Below are positions 9,300 through 16,963 of a stretch of 54,825 nucleotides of DNA, piece after piece. Positions within the stretch are counted from its first letter, which is position 1. Each line of letters starts with the position of its first letter. Below the pieces are notes generated by a model that was not told the DNA's origin, made no database searches, and saw nothing but the letters and a program-made list of their open reading frames with translations. Source of the DNA: a virus; the IMG/VR virus record IMGVR_UViG_3300043446_004379, positions 1 to 54,825 of that record. One strand, given 5' to 3'. The position numbers were made by a program, and so were the translations under genes.

Positions 9300-12200
9300 A
9301 TGTACGTTGAGCAAGATGAATTAAACCGTAGAGAAGAATTATGGGAACAAGGGTATTGGGAAATACCTGATGGGTTAGATACAAGTCAGTTTAATTTTAA
9401 TTGGCGACCTGAACGGTTTGACCGTCCTTATATACATGTATTTGGTACCCAATGGCAGCGCAGTGGTGGTCCGCAGTTCGTTGTTCCTAACCACGAAGGT
9501 ATAAAATTCCAACCAAGTCAATCAGCAATTAAGTTACCTGATAATAAACATTGGGTTATTCACAAAGAATTTACTGTTGATTTTGATTTTAGTTGGCATC
9601 CCGATGTATATGAACCTCCGTATATTTGGACATTTGGTAATCAATATGTGAGCGCATATGAAATGCCAACAGTAGAGTATGTTGTGGAAGGTGCCAAGGA
9701 AAGAAAATATATTACGGATATTATAGCGACCCTAGTAAGTGAGGAAACAGATTGGAAAATATTATATCCTATTAATGTAGATAAAAAATATTTAAAATGG
9801 TACCCACATCCCTATGAACCACCTTATATCTATGTATGGGGTAATCAATATTTAAGCGCAGAAGAAATGCCAACGGTTGAATATCATCAACCTAATGCAA
9901 CTCAACGAAAATATGTTAATGATTTTCAATTTAGGTTAGTTGGGCAACCTAGCTCATTTGCGTCTGACAATGCGCTTGATAGGTATAAAGATTATAAAAA
10001 TTGGGTTATTCATGAAGATATAGAAGATTTTCAACTTGATCCTAAATGGGTCCCACACCCACATGATCCACCTTATATCTATGTGTGGGGTAATAAATGG
10101 TACAGTGGCACTATTAAACCAACTATTGAATATCGTGTAACTAATGCTGTAAATCACAAGTATATGGGCGATACGATTGAATTAAAACCATCCAAATGTT
10201 GGGTAGAGTTATTGCCTATTGATTTAAATAAATTTGATTTGACATGGCGACCTGACCCACGTGAACCACCCTTTATCTATGTATGGGGGCATAAACATAC
10301 ACCTGTAGAAATTGAACCTGCATTAGAATATCATTGCGAAGGTGCGACACAAAGAAAATATATTACAGATAGTTTTGTTACTTTATTACCTGACTTATCC
10401 AAATGGAAAAAGCTATTACCTATTGACGAAAGTAAGTTTGATTTTAGTTGGCGACCTGATCCACGTGAACCTGCTTATGTTTACGTATGGGGTCATAAAT
10501 TTGCACCTGTAGAGATTCAACCTGCACTTGAATATCACGTTGAAGGTGCAACAGAGCGCAAATATATGTCAGAAATAGTAGAACTACTACCTGATATGAC
10601 TAATTGGAAACTATTATTACCAATTAATGCAGATAAATTTGATTTTAGTTGGCGACCTGACCCACGTGAACCTGCATTTATCTACGTATGGGGAAACAAA
10701 TATAATGATATTGTGATAGATCCTGTATTAGAATATCATGTTGATGGGGCAACGGAACGAAAATATATGCCTGAACCTGTTGAATTACTACCTGATATGA
10801 CAAATTGGAAAGTATTAATTGCAGGAGCAGAATTTAGTTATGATTGGAGACCTGATCCACGTGAACCACCATTTATCTATGTATGGGGTAATAAATGGAA
10901 CGATGCAGCTACTGAACCCACTGTAGAATACCATTGTGAAGGTGCTACCGAATACAAATATATGTCAGACATGGTTGCAACTTTACCACAAGATTTGACC
11001 AATTGGACTGTGCATACCGATGAAGATCGTCAAACATTTGATTTTAGTTGGCGACCTAACCCACATAGTCCACCACAAATTTATCAATGGAGCGAGGGCG
11101 GTCCTACCTTCACCGTAGAAGGGGCAACTGATATTGTTTACATGATACGTGATGCAAAAACAACTATTACAAAAACTGCACAATATATTATAGAAACTAC
11201 TTTAGAAGATTTAATTGAGCAACATCCTAATGAAGAATTTTGGGCATTAAATCCTGATATAGATTACTCACAATTTGATTTTAGTTGGAAACCAAATAGC
11301 GAAAACTTTAGGCATATAAACGTATTTGGCAACGAACAATCAAAAAACACGCAAACTTATTATGTTAATAGTGTAATGTATCATCGTGGTTATAAGGAAT
11401 ATAATTACGTAGAAAGTTCAAGCATCATTGATACAAAATTGGATATCTTTTTTATTGATAAAAGCAATAAATCTAGTAAAGAAAATCTACAAAAGTTGCT
11501 AGTTCGTTACCCTAATATACAAACAACAAGATACTTACACAATTGGGTTGATACGATTACTAGATGTGTGAAAAAAAGTAGTAGTAAATTTGCATGGATT
11601 GTTAGTAGTGAACTTGATTATACTGATTTTAAGTTTGATTTTTATCCTGCACCATGGCAAGAAAGTATGATTCACGTTTTTGGAACACAATGGGGACAAT
11701 GGGGTAATACTTATTTTATTAATACTGAGTTATGGGAATCACATATTGGACATGTCAAAATTATAGAACACCTAAAAAACATTAATCACGTACGTGGCAG
11801 AATTGCTCAAGTTAAAGAAAATCATTATGAAACATTATTGATTACCATGGGCAATTATACTAATAAAATAGAGGCTGATTATACGATAGATTATCGTGGT
11901 AGTTATGTTGCAACAATAGATGCGTGGTTAAATAAAAATCCATTATTAAAAGAGAAGAAAAATTACCATATATGGGTTTGCAGTACTATATGTACATATG
12001 ATGATTTTGATTTTACATATCAAACTGACCCATTTCAGCGAGAACAACTACATGTGTTTGCTAGTAAATATGAAAAAATAACACAAAAATTTGGTGATAC
12101 TTTTTTATTAAATGTTAGTCAGTATGTTTTAGATAGACAATCTTTTGATAAACTAGAGGATTACCCACAAAAAGTAAATTATATAACACATTTAGCAACT

Positions 12201-13172
12201 AATAGACAGCAACATCCTGTACTACATCATGATTATGATACACATGTTGAAGCAGTAAAAAACTACGATTTTAATGAATATCCATATGTTCAGTTTGTTT
12301 GTGCGGATAATAATCATGCATGTAACTATGTTCCTAGTCTATGGGATGAAACACATCGTACAATTGCTGTATTAGATTATTCAACAACGGATATTATTGT
12401 GCCAAACATTGTTCAAGATAAAGTAGTAACTGAACTGTATGATTATCCATACATTGAAAAAATAGCTAAAGTAACATCATCACATGCACTAGATATTGTT
12501 TTTATTAGTAATGGCGAACCTAATGCTGAAGAACATTGGGAACATCTTAATAAAGTTATTAAAGAAAATCGTAATGCAAAGAATAGATTAATACGAGTGG
12601 ATGGGGTAAATGGTCGTGTAGCTGCGTACCATGCTGCTGCAAATACAAGTGAAACACCATGGTTTTTTGCAGTATTTGCAAAGTTGCGAGTTAATCCAAC
12701 ATTTGATTGGAATTGGCAACCTGACCGTTTACAGCAACCTAAGCATTACATTTTTACTGCAATTAATCCTATTAATCGTTTGAACTATGGACACCAAGCT
12801 ATGATTGCGTATAATAAGCGCATAACCCTAGCCAATACAGGTATTGGGTTAGACTTTACTTTGGATAATGAGCATGAGGTTGTTAATATTAATAGTGGTA
12901 TTGCAATTTACAATACAGACCCATGGACAACATGGCGAACTGCATTTCGTGAAGCAGTCAAGTTACAAGATTTGGTCAGCAAAGGAACAGATACAAACGC
13001 AGTAAAACGTTTAGCACGTTGGTGTGGACAAGGTATTGGTGAACATGCTGAATGGAGCCAACGTGGTGCTAATGATGGTGTAGCATATTATAAAGAAGTT
13101 GATGGTGATTTAGATCAATTGAAATTGAGTTATGAATGGGATTGGTTATATCAAAGATTTAGTAATTTATGA
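9300..13172 (+). CDS. Giant aromatic-repeat protein with glycosyltransferase-like C-terminal region
   Basis: 1290 residues. Residues about 30-615 hold nine tandem units of about 68 residues. Each has the core FDFSWRPDPREPPFIYVWGN, then a PTVEYH...GATERKYM segment and a linker ending in a Trp. Three or four degenerate units follow up to about residue 950. Residues about 1030-1230 (DIVFISNGEPN, IRVDGVNGRVAAYHAAA, TPWFFAVFAKL) look like a GT-A-fold glycosyltransferase core, and FDWNWQPD within it is a divergent copy of the repeat core. The repeats may therefore be multiplied pieces of a glycosyltransferase-like domain. No signal peptide is visible. Function is unknown: it could be a sugar- or surface-binding structural protein, or a substrate of the neighbouring radical SAM enzymes. 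It sits divergently from the minus-strand radical SAM pair. Confidence 0.7.
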   Translation: MYVEQDELNRREELWEQGYWEIPDGLDTSQFNFNWRPERFDRPYIHVFGTQWQRSGGPQFVVPNHEGIKFQPSQSAIKLPDNKHWVIHKEFTVDFDFSWHPDVYEPPYIWTFGNQYVSAYEMPTVEYVVEGAKERKYITDIIATLVSEETDWKILYPINVDKKYLKWYPHPYEPPYIYVWGNQYLSAEEMPTVEYHQPNATQRKYVNDFQFRLVGQPSSFASDNALDRYKDYKNWVIHEDIEDFQLDPKWVPHPHDPPYIYVWGNKWYSGTIKPTIEYRVTNAVNHKYMGDTIELKPSKCWVELLPIDLNKFDLTWRPDPREPPFIYVWGHKHTPVEIEPALEYHCEGATQRKYITDSFVTLLPDLSKWKKLLPIDESKFDFSWRPDPREPAYVYVWGHKFAPVEIQPALEYHVEGATERKYMSEIVELLPDMTNWKLLLPINADKFDFSWRPDPREPAFIYVWGNKYNDIVIDPVLEYHVDGATERKYMPEPVELLPDMTNWKVLIAGAEFSYDWRPDPREPPFIYVWGNKWNDAATEPTVEYHCEGATEYKYMSDMVATLPQDLTNWTVHTDEDRQTFDFSWRPNPHSPPQIYQWSEGGPTFTVEGATDIVYMIRDAKTTITKTAQYIIETTLEDLIEQHPNEEFWALNPDIDYSQFDFSWKPNSENFRHINVFGNEQSKNTQTYYVNSVMYHRGYKEYNYVESSSIIDTKLDIFFIDKSNKSSKENLQKLLVRYPNIQTTRYLHNWVDTITRCVKKSSSKFAWIVSSELDYTDFKFDFYPAPWQESMIHVFGTQWGQWGNTYFINTELWESHIGHVKIIEHLKNINHVRGRIAQVKENHYETLLITMGNYTNKIEADYTIDYRGSYVATIDAWLNKNPLLKEKKNYHIWVCSTICTYDDFDFTYQTDPFQREQLHVFASKYEKITQKFGDTFLLNVSQYVLDRQSFDKLEDYPQKVNYITHLATNRQQHPVLHHDYDTHVEAVKNYDFNEYPYVQFVCADNNHACNYVPSLWDETHRTIAVLDYSTTDIIVPNIVQDKVVTELYDYPYIEKIAKVTSSHALDIVFISNGEPNAEEHWEHLNKVIKENRNAKNRLIRVDGVNGRVAAYHAAANTSETPWFFAVFAKLRVNPTFDWNWQPDRLQQPKHYIFTAINPINRLNYGHQAMIAYNKRITLANTGIGLDFTLDNEHEVVNINSGIAIYNTDPWTTWRTAFREAVKLQDLVSKGTDTNAVKRLARWCGQGIGEHAEWSQRGANDGVAYYKEVDGDLDQLKLSYEWDWLYQRFSNL
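9390..11150 (+). repeat. Nine tandem coding repeats of about 200 bases
   Basis: Repeat cores begin near residues 31, 95, 164, 244, 312, 380, 447, 512 and 580 of the giant protein, a spacing of 64-80 residues. Units 5-8 (about 10233-10990) are the most alike, sharing WRPDPREP and YVWG[NH]K, which indicates recent duplication; the flanking units have diverged. Confidence 0.8.
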
Positions 13173-13197
13173 TATTTAATAAGATAAAGAAGGGTAT

Positions 13198-13204
13198 CTA
13201 AATA
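13198..13204 (+). promoter_or_regulatory. Late promoter box CTAAATA
   Basis: CTAAATA, 19 bases before ATG 13224, with a strong GGAGG ribosome binding site between. This is a leadered late promoter for the small exported proteins. Confidence 0.5.
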
Positions 13205-13223
13205 GTATTAATGGAGGTATGAT

Positions 13224-13538
13224 ATGAAATATTTTATACTTGGTTTAATAGCAGCGATAGGTTTATCTTTTAGTGCACAAGTTGCTGCACACGGACAAAG
13301 AGTTCATGCTCATGCTAGACACTTTCATCATCCACATCATTTTCATCGTCATCATTGGGTTGCTCCTGCAATTATTGGTGGTGCAGTAACATATGCTATT
13401 ACTAGACCCTATATTGTAGATCAACCCGTTGTTGTGCAACAAGTACCACAATCACCCGTAGTGCATTGCACAGAATGGAAAGAAATATTACAACCAAATG
13501 GAACAATTGTACAAGAACGTACATGTAATCAACAATGA
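13224..13538 (+). CDS. Small exported His-rich protein
   Basis: 104 residues. Residues 1-22 form a signal peptide with a likely cut after AQVAA. A stretch at about 25-45 is very rich in His (HARHFHHPHHFHRHHW), then a short hydrophobic segment and a C-terminal part with two cysteines (HCTEW and RTC) that could form a disulfide in the periplasm. The His cluster could bind metal. It has a GGAGG ribosome site and overlaps the next gene by four bases. No family recognised with confidence. Confidence 0.65.
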   Translation: MKYFILGLIAAIGLSFSAQVAAHGQRVHAHARHFHHPHHFHRHHWVAPAIIGGAVTYAITRPYIVDQPVVVQQVPQSPVVHCTEWKEILQPNGTIVQERTCNQQ

Positions 13539-13933
13539 AAAAAGTATTAATTGCGCTAGCTATTTTAAGTTGTAGTACAAGTTACGCACAAAGCTACAAT
13601 CAAGATGTAGCGGTGGTTGTTGCACGACAACCACGTTTCAACACAGTGTATCAACAAACTTGTACTACGGTTCCTCTAGAGCGTAGGTCACAAGGTGGTA
13701 GTGTACTTGGAGCAATAGCAGGTGCTGCAATTGGAAATCAAATAGGTGGTGGCAGTGGTAGAGATATTGCAACTGCAGCAGGTGCGGTTATAGGTAGTCA
13801 GTTAGGTGGACAAAACGACAACACTACCGTTGATATGCAAACACGTTGTAGTCAGCAACCCATGCAAGTACAATCAGGTGAAATTGTTACTTTTGAATAT
13901 CGTGGACGTAGATTTACTCAAATATTTAACTGA
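13535..13933 (+). CDS. Exported glycine-zipper (2TM) protein
   Basis: 132 residues with a signal peptide (about 1-19, ending SYAQ) and a glycine zipper at about 50-85 (GAIAGAAIGNQIGG, then AGAVIGSQLGG). This is the pattern of the glycine-zipper 2TM / 17-kDa surface antigen-like envelope proteins of Proteobacteria. These proteins insert in or associate with the outer membrane, and some stabilise envelopes under stress. Overlapping starts couple it to the His-rich protein. It looks acquired from a host and may alter the envelope of infected cells or act in lysis. Confidence 0.65.
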   Translation: MKKVLIALAILSCSTSYAQSYNQDVAVVVARQPRFNTVYQQTCTTVPLERRSQGGSVLGAIAGAAIGNQIGGGSGRDIATAAGAVIGSQLGGQNDNTTVDMQTRCSQQPMQVQSGEIVTFEYRGRRFTQIFN

Positions 13934-13942
13934 GGACGCAAC

Positions 13943-14119
13943 ATGAATTATACACAGCGTGAGTGGGATAGAGTAGTTGGTATTGGTAATCCACCTGAAG
14001 ATGCATTGCACAAACCTGAAAATGTATCAGAAAAACAAGAAACTAACGATGAAAAAATTAATCATGTTGTTGAAGCAGCAGAGTTACTTAAAAAATTACG
14101 TGTAATTAAGGGAATATAA
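13943..14119 (+). CDS. Small hydrophilic protein, 58 residues
   Basis: ATG 13943 to TAA 14119, nine bases after the glycine-zipper gene, with a weak GAGGA site upstream. It contains an acidic/lysine-rich middle and an amphipathic C-terminal helix (AAELLKKLRVIKGI). No function recognised; position and coupling to the next tiny ORF (TAATG overlap) support it being real. Confidence 0.45.
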   Translation: MNYTQREWDRVVGIGNPPEDALHKPENVSEKQETNDEKINHVVEAAELLKKLRVIKGI

Positions 14120-14202
14120 TGGTTGACCCTGACGGAAAAACCACAACAGTATGGTTTTTTATAATCATTGTTGCTTTTATAGCAGCAATAATTTTAACTT
14201 AA
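14119..14202 (+). CDS. Tiny single-pass membrane peptide, 27 residues
   Basis: The ATG overlaps the preceding stop (TAATG). After a short hydrophilic N-terminus (MVDPDGKTTT) come about 17 hydrophobic residues ending ILT. It is predicted to be an inner-membrane peptide. It is very short, so moderate confidence only. Confidence 0.35.
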   Translation: MVDPDGKTTTVWFFIIIVAFIAAIILT

Positions 14203-14229
14203 AAAATATCTATAACGTATTTTAGTAGA

Positions 14230-14236
14230 GTAAATA
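14230..14236 (+). promoter_or_regulatory. Possible late promoter box GTAAATA
   Basis: GTAAATA, 25 bases upstream of ATG 14262, followed by an AAGGAAA ribosome site. It is a weaker match than the other late boxes. Confidence 0.35.
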
Positions 14237-14261
14237 TTTTTACCATTTTAAGGAAAAATAT

Positions 14262-15386
14262 ATGACTTTTACTAAACGTAAACTAATGCATACTGCATTA
14301 GCTGCAATTACTGCTTTTACACTAGCAAGTTGTGGAAAAAAAGAAGAAGCAAAACCTGCTGAAGCACCAAAAGCAACAGAACCTCTTAAGGTAGGATTTA
14401 TCTATGTCGGACCTGTTGGCGATGCGGGGTGGACATTTGCTCATGATAATGGTCGTAAGCACATTGAAGAAAAATTCGGTGATAAGATCAAAACTAGTTT
14501 TGTGGAGAAAGTACCTGAAGGTGCTGATGCTGAACGTGTTATTCGTGATTTAGTTAGCCAAGGTAATAAACTTATTTTTGCTACATCATTTGGTTTTGGT
14601 GATGCTATGGAAAAAGTAGCTAAAGATCATCCTGATGTTAAGTTTGAACATGCTACAGGTTATAAGACAGCAGAAAATCTACGTGTATATGAAGCAAAAT
14701 TTTATGAAGATGCTTACATGGCAGGTATTGTTGCAGGTAGTATGACAAAAACTAATACACTAGGATTTGTAGCAAGTTTCCCTATTCCTGAAGTATTACG
14801 TAATATTAATGCTTTTACATTGGGTGCAAGAAGTGTCAATCCTAAGGTTACTACTAAGGTTGTTTGGGTGAATACATGGTTTGATCCACCTAAAGAAGGT
14901 GAAGCAGCACAAGCTTTGATCAATCAAAAAGCAGATGTATTGTTACAAAATACAGATTCAACTGCGGTATTGCTTACTGCTGAGAAAAATGGTAAGTTTG
15001 CTTTTGGTTGGGATAGTGACATGAGCGCATTTGCTCCTAAGGCACATCTTGGATCAGCCATTGTAAATTGGGGACCATACTACGAAAAAGCTGTTAATGA
15101 TGTACTAAATGGTACATGGAAAACCTCTGATACAAAATGGGGAACCAAAGAAGGTGCTAATGATTTAGTTAAAATCAATGATGTTGTTAGCGATACTGCC
15201 AAGAAAAAGGTTGATGAAGTTAAGGCAGGATTAAAAGCAGGTACATTTGAAGTATTTAAAGGACCACTTAAAGACAATACAGGTAAAATTGTATTAGAAA
15301 AAGATGTGGTTGGTGATGATGCATGGAAAGGTAGGATTAATTTTTACATTGAAGGTGTAGAAGGTAAGATTCCAAGCGGTAAATAA
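14262..15386 (+). CDS. BMP family substrate-binding lipoprotein (PnrA/TmpC-like)
   Basis: 374 residues. A lipoprotein signal peptide ends in the lipobox LASC (C24), then a linker rich in Lys/Glu/Ala, then the BMP fold starting LKVGFIYVGPVGDAGWT, with YEAKFYEDAYMAGIVAG further on. Family members are periplasmic receptors of ABC importers; several bind purine nucleosides. Full-length. No permease or ATPase genes are nearby, so it would have to work with a host transporter, or bind nucleosides or signals on its own. Codon use and promoter context match the phage genes around it, so it is not a contig error. It is unusual in a phage. Confidence 0.85.
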   Translation: MTFTKRKLMHTALAAITAFTLASCGKKEEAKPAEAPKATEPLKVGFIYVGPVGDAGWTFAHDNGRKHIEEKFGDKIKTSFVEKVPEGADAERVIRDLVSQGNKLIFATSFGFGDAMEKVAKDHPDVKFEHATGYKTAENLRVYEAKFYEDAYMAGIVAGSMTKTNTLGFVASFPIPEVLRNINAFTLGARSVNPKVTTKVVWVNTWFDPPKEGEAAQALINQKADVLLQNTDSTAVLLTAEKNGKFAFGWDSDMSAFAPKAHLGSAIVNWGPYYEKAVNDVLNGTWKTSDTKWGTKEGANDLVKINDVVSDTAKKKVDEVKAGLKAGTFEVFKGPLKDNTGKIVLEKDVVGDDAWKGRINFYIEGVEGKIPSGK

Positions 15387-15389
15387 ATA
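15382..15389 (+). promoter_or_regulatory. Late promoter box AATAAATA before the tmRNA acceptor piece
   Basis: AATAAATA overlaps the end of the BMP gene. Start of transcription would fall near 15395, just ahead of the tmRNA acceptor piece. Confidence 0.4.
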
Positions 15390-15395
15390 GTAGTA

Positions 15396-15458
15396 TTGTT
15401 GTATGAAGTTGATGGAAAAGTGCTGCGGACGGGGGTTCAAATCCCCCCTAGTCCACCA
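15396..15458 (+). ncRNA. ssrA: Permuted tmRNA, acceptor (3') piece
   Basis: The 3' end of a tRNA-like domain: TGCGGAC, T-arm GGGGG-TTCAAAT-CCCCC (15431-15447), acceptor 3' strand CTAGTCC (15448-15454), discriminator A and CCA (15456-15458). The 5' partner strand is not upstream. It is found at 15732-15738 (GGGCTAG), which pairs with it over all seven positions including the G3-U70 wobble recognised by alanyl-tRNA synthetase. The gene is therefore circularly permuted, as in two-piece tmRNAs known from alphaproteobacteria, cyanobacteria and some betaproteobacteria. The 5' boundary of this piece is a guess. Confidence 0.85.
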
Positions 15459-15470
15459 TAAGGTGATTTA

Positions 15471-15722
15471 ATGTATCGTAAAGGGTTATTTACAGGCATT
15501 TTAATATCTATAGCTGCATATTTTGTGTTACAGTATTCCTGGGATCTTGTTGTTTATTATGCACAATGGTTTATTTTACCTAAAACAACGGATTCTATAG
15601 AAGCAGGTCCTCTTAAGATAACGCTAAGTAATGCTACAGATTGGATGACAGTATTCAAAATGATGTTTACTGTGTTAGGAACGTATGCAGGTATTAAACT
15701 TATTAACAGATACATAAAGTAA
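15471..15722 (+). CDS. Small membrane protein encoded between the two tmRNA pieces
   Basis: 83 residues with two hydrophobic segments (about 5-30 and 62-78) separated by a hydrophilic loop, so probably a two-pass inner-membrane protein. It has a ribosome site AAGGTG just after the tmRNA CCA end and an ATG at 15471. It lies wholly inside the intervening segment of the permuted tmRNA gene, so its mRNA is likely part of the pre-tmRNA transcript. No family recognised; no link to ribosome rescue can be read from the sequence. Confidence 0.6.
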   Translation: MYRKGLFTGILISIAAYFVLQYSWDLVVYYAQWFILPKTTDSIEAGPLKITLSNATDWMTVFKMMFTVLGTYAGIKLINRYIK

Positions 15723-15731
15723 ACTTATGAT

Positions 15732-15917
15732 GGGCTAGACTTGGTTTCGACGGGGTAACAAGTACGGATATGGACAACACGATAGGCGAAGAACGTAATT
15801 CTAGCAAAATAAGTATCTGCAAACGACGATACATATCTATTAGCAGCAAACGCCTAATAGCGAGGTAGGAAAGACCTTGTAACCAAACCCACCAATAGGG
15901 GCATTCGTGCCCCTATT
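15732..15917 (+). ncRNA. ssrA: Permuted tmRNA, coding (5') piece with tag reading frame
   Basis: Begins GGGCTAG, the 5' acceptor strand, then the tmRNA-typical GGTTTCGACGGGG. The resume codon is GCA at 15819, in the conserved context GCAAACGACGA, with A at the fourth position upstream as in other tmRNAs. The tag reads ANDDTYLLAANA and ends at TAA 15855-15857, followed at once by a second stop TAG. The piece ends in a strong hairpin with U-run. The tag differs from the usual LAA ending. The mature 3' end of this piece is uncertain. Confidence 0.88.
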
Positions 15918-15921
15918 TTTT
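15894..15921 (+). terminator. Rho-independent terminator after tmRNA coding piece
   Basis: A perfect 10-bp stem (AATAGGGGCA / TGCCCCTATT) with a TTCG tetraloop followed by T's. It closes the transcript that starts before the acceptor piece. Confidence 0.85.
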
Positions 15922-15941
15922 GCATATTAACTTAATTAAGG

Positions 15942-15948
15942 CTAAATA
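15942..15948 (+). promoter_or_regulatory. Late promoter box CTAAATA
   Basis: CTAAATA 26 bases upstream of ATG 15975, with an AAAGGA ribosome site between. Confidence 0.5.
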
Positions 15949-15974
15949 CTTGTTTAACTTTAAAGGACACACGC

Positions 15975-16892
15975 ATGGCTAAAGGCACAACAACAATTAC
16001 AATTACAGATAATCCAATTAATGCTACCTATGATAATGTTACAGGATTAACAGGGGGAACCGATCTTGGAGCAAAGTTTGATGTAGTCAAAACCAATGGA
16101 AAATACACTGTTACATTAGATGCAGCAGTTGCAAGTAGTGGAGCAGGGTATCAAGCAGGGGATACGATAACGATTCCTGGGACTTCGCTTGGTGGAGTTG
16201 CACCAACTAATAATCTTATTGTTACTGTTGGTACAGTAGGAATTGGTGGTAAAGTTGCTACATTTGGTACGGTAGGTAATGGTCGTGTTGGTGATGGTGT
16301 AATTGATGTTAATATTAATGTAGAAGGTTCTACAGGTATTGATAGTTATAAAATCAATGGCAAAAGTTCTGATTATTCTCTAGCATATACAAATCATGAT
16401 ATCATTGCTACAAGTCATCTTGTAAGCAATTTAACGTTTGTGTTAGATGATCATGAACGAGTACAGTTTGATGACAAACATCTTGCATTTGATACAGTTG
16501 ATACAGATTTGGGTAAAATTATATCACTTTTAGCTGCTGCTTTAGGTAAAAATGATGTAACACCTGAACTTATTGGTGCGGGAATCTATTTAGATGAAAC
16601 ACTTGGTTGGAGCATGAAAGAAATTGCAGCCAAAATTTTAACAAGTGACCAATACAAAGCAGACGCAGGTAGCACATCTAATGCAACTTTTGCAAAACAT
16701 GTATGGAAAAATGTATTCAATCGTGATGGTACGTATGATGAAATCGCTGTAGTAGTTGATGCAATTGAAAAGTATGGTTACTCACAAGCTGATGTACTTA
16801 TGGTTGCCGCAAGTCGCCCTGAGTTATTAGCACAAATTGATTTAGTTGGTTTACAAACTACAGGTGTAGAATTTGTTCCTTTTGGTGGCTAA
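15975..16892 (+). CDS. DUF4214-like protein, possible virion or adhesin component
   Basis: 305 residues. The N-terminal half is Gly/Thr/Val-rich and beta-strand-like. The C-terminal half (about 165-295: ERVQFDDKHLAFDTVD, then WSMKEIAAKILTSDQYK and FAKHVWKNVFNRDG) resembles DUF4214, found in S-layer, RTX and other surface proteins of bacteria. It has its own late promoter and a terminator directly after it, so it is a single-gene late unit, typical of a virion or secreted product. It may decorate the particle or bind the cell surface. No catalytic motif seen. Confidence 0.6.
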   Translation: MAKGTTTITITDNPINATYDNVTGLTGGTDLGAKFDVVKTNGKYTVTLDAAVASSGAGYQAGDTITIPGTSLGGVAPTNNLIVTVGTVGIGGKVATFGTVGNGRVGDGVIDVNINVEGSTGIDSYKINGKSSDYSLAYTNHDIIATSHLVSNLTFVLDDHERVQFDDKHLAFDTVDTDLGKIISLLAAALGKNDVTPELIGAGIYLDETLGWSMKEIAAKILTSDQYKADAGSTSNATFAKHVWKNVFNRDGTYDEIAVVVDAIEKYGYSQADVLMVAASRPELLAQIDLVGLQTTGVEFVPFGG

Positions 16893-16913
16893 TTTTTAAT
16901 TAGACACATTTAC

Positions 16914-16937
16914 AAGGCATCTTAGGATGCCTTTTTT
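16914..16937 (+). terminator. Rho-independent terminator
   Basis: Stem AAGGCATC / GATGCCTT with TTAG loop and T-run. The T-run touches the next late promoter box. Confidence 0.85.
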
Positions 16938-16944
16938 ATAAATA
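16937..16944 (+). promoter_or_regulatory. Late promoter box TATAAATA
   Basis: An exact TATAAATA, 19 bases before ATG 16964, with a TAAGGGG ribosome site between. Confidence 0.7.
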
Positions 16945-16963
16945 TCTTTATAAGGGGATATTT

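Noticed and set aside
9390-11150. A CRISPR array or noncoding satellite
   Set aside because: The repeats are about 200 bases, in frame, protein-coding and diverged at silent sites; there are no spacers.
15386-15458. A complete tRNA gene ending in CCA at 15458
   Set aside because: The T-arm and CCA are there, but no 5' acceptor strand, D-arm or anticodon arm fits in the upstream 75 bases. The matching 5' strand is at 15732, giving a permuted tmRNA instead.
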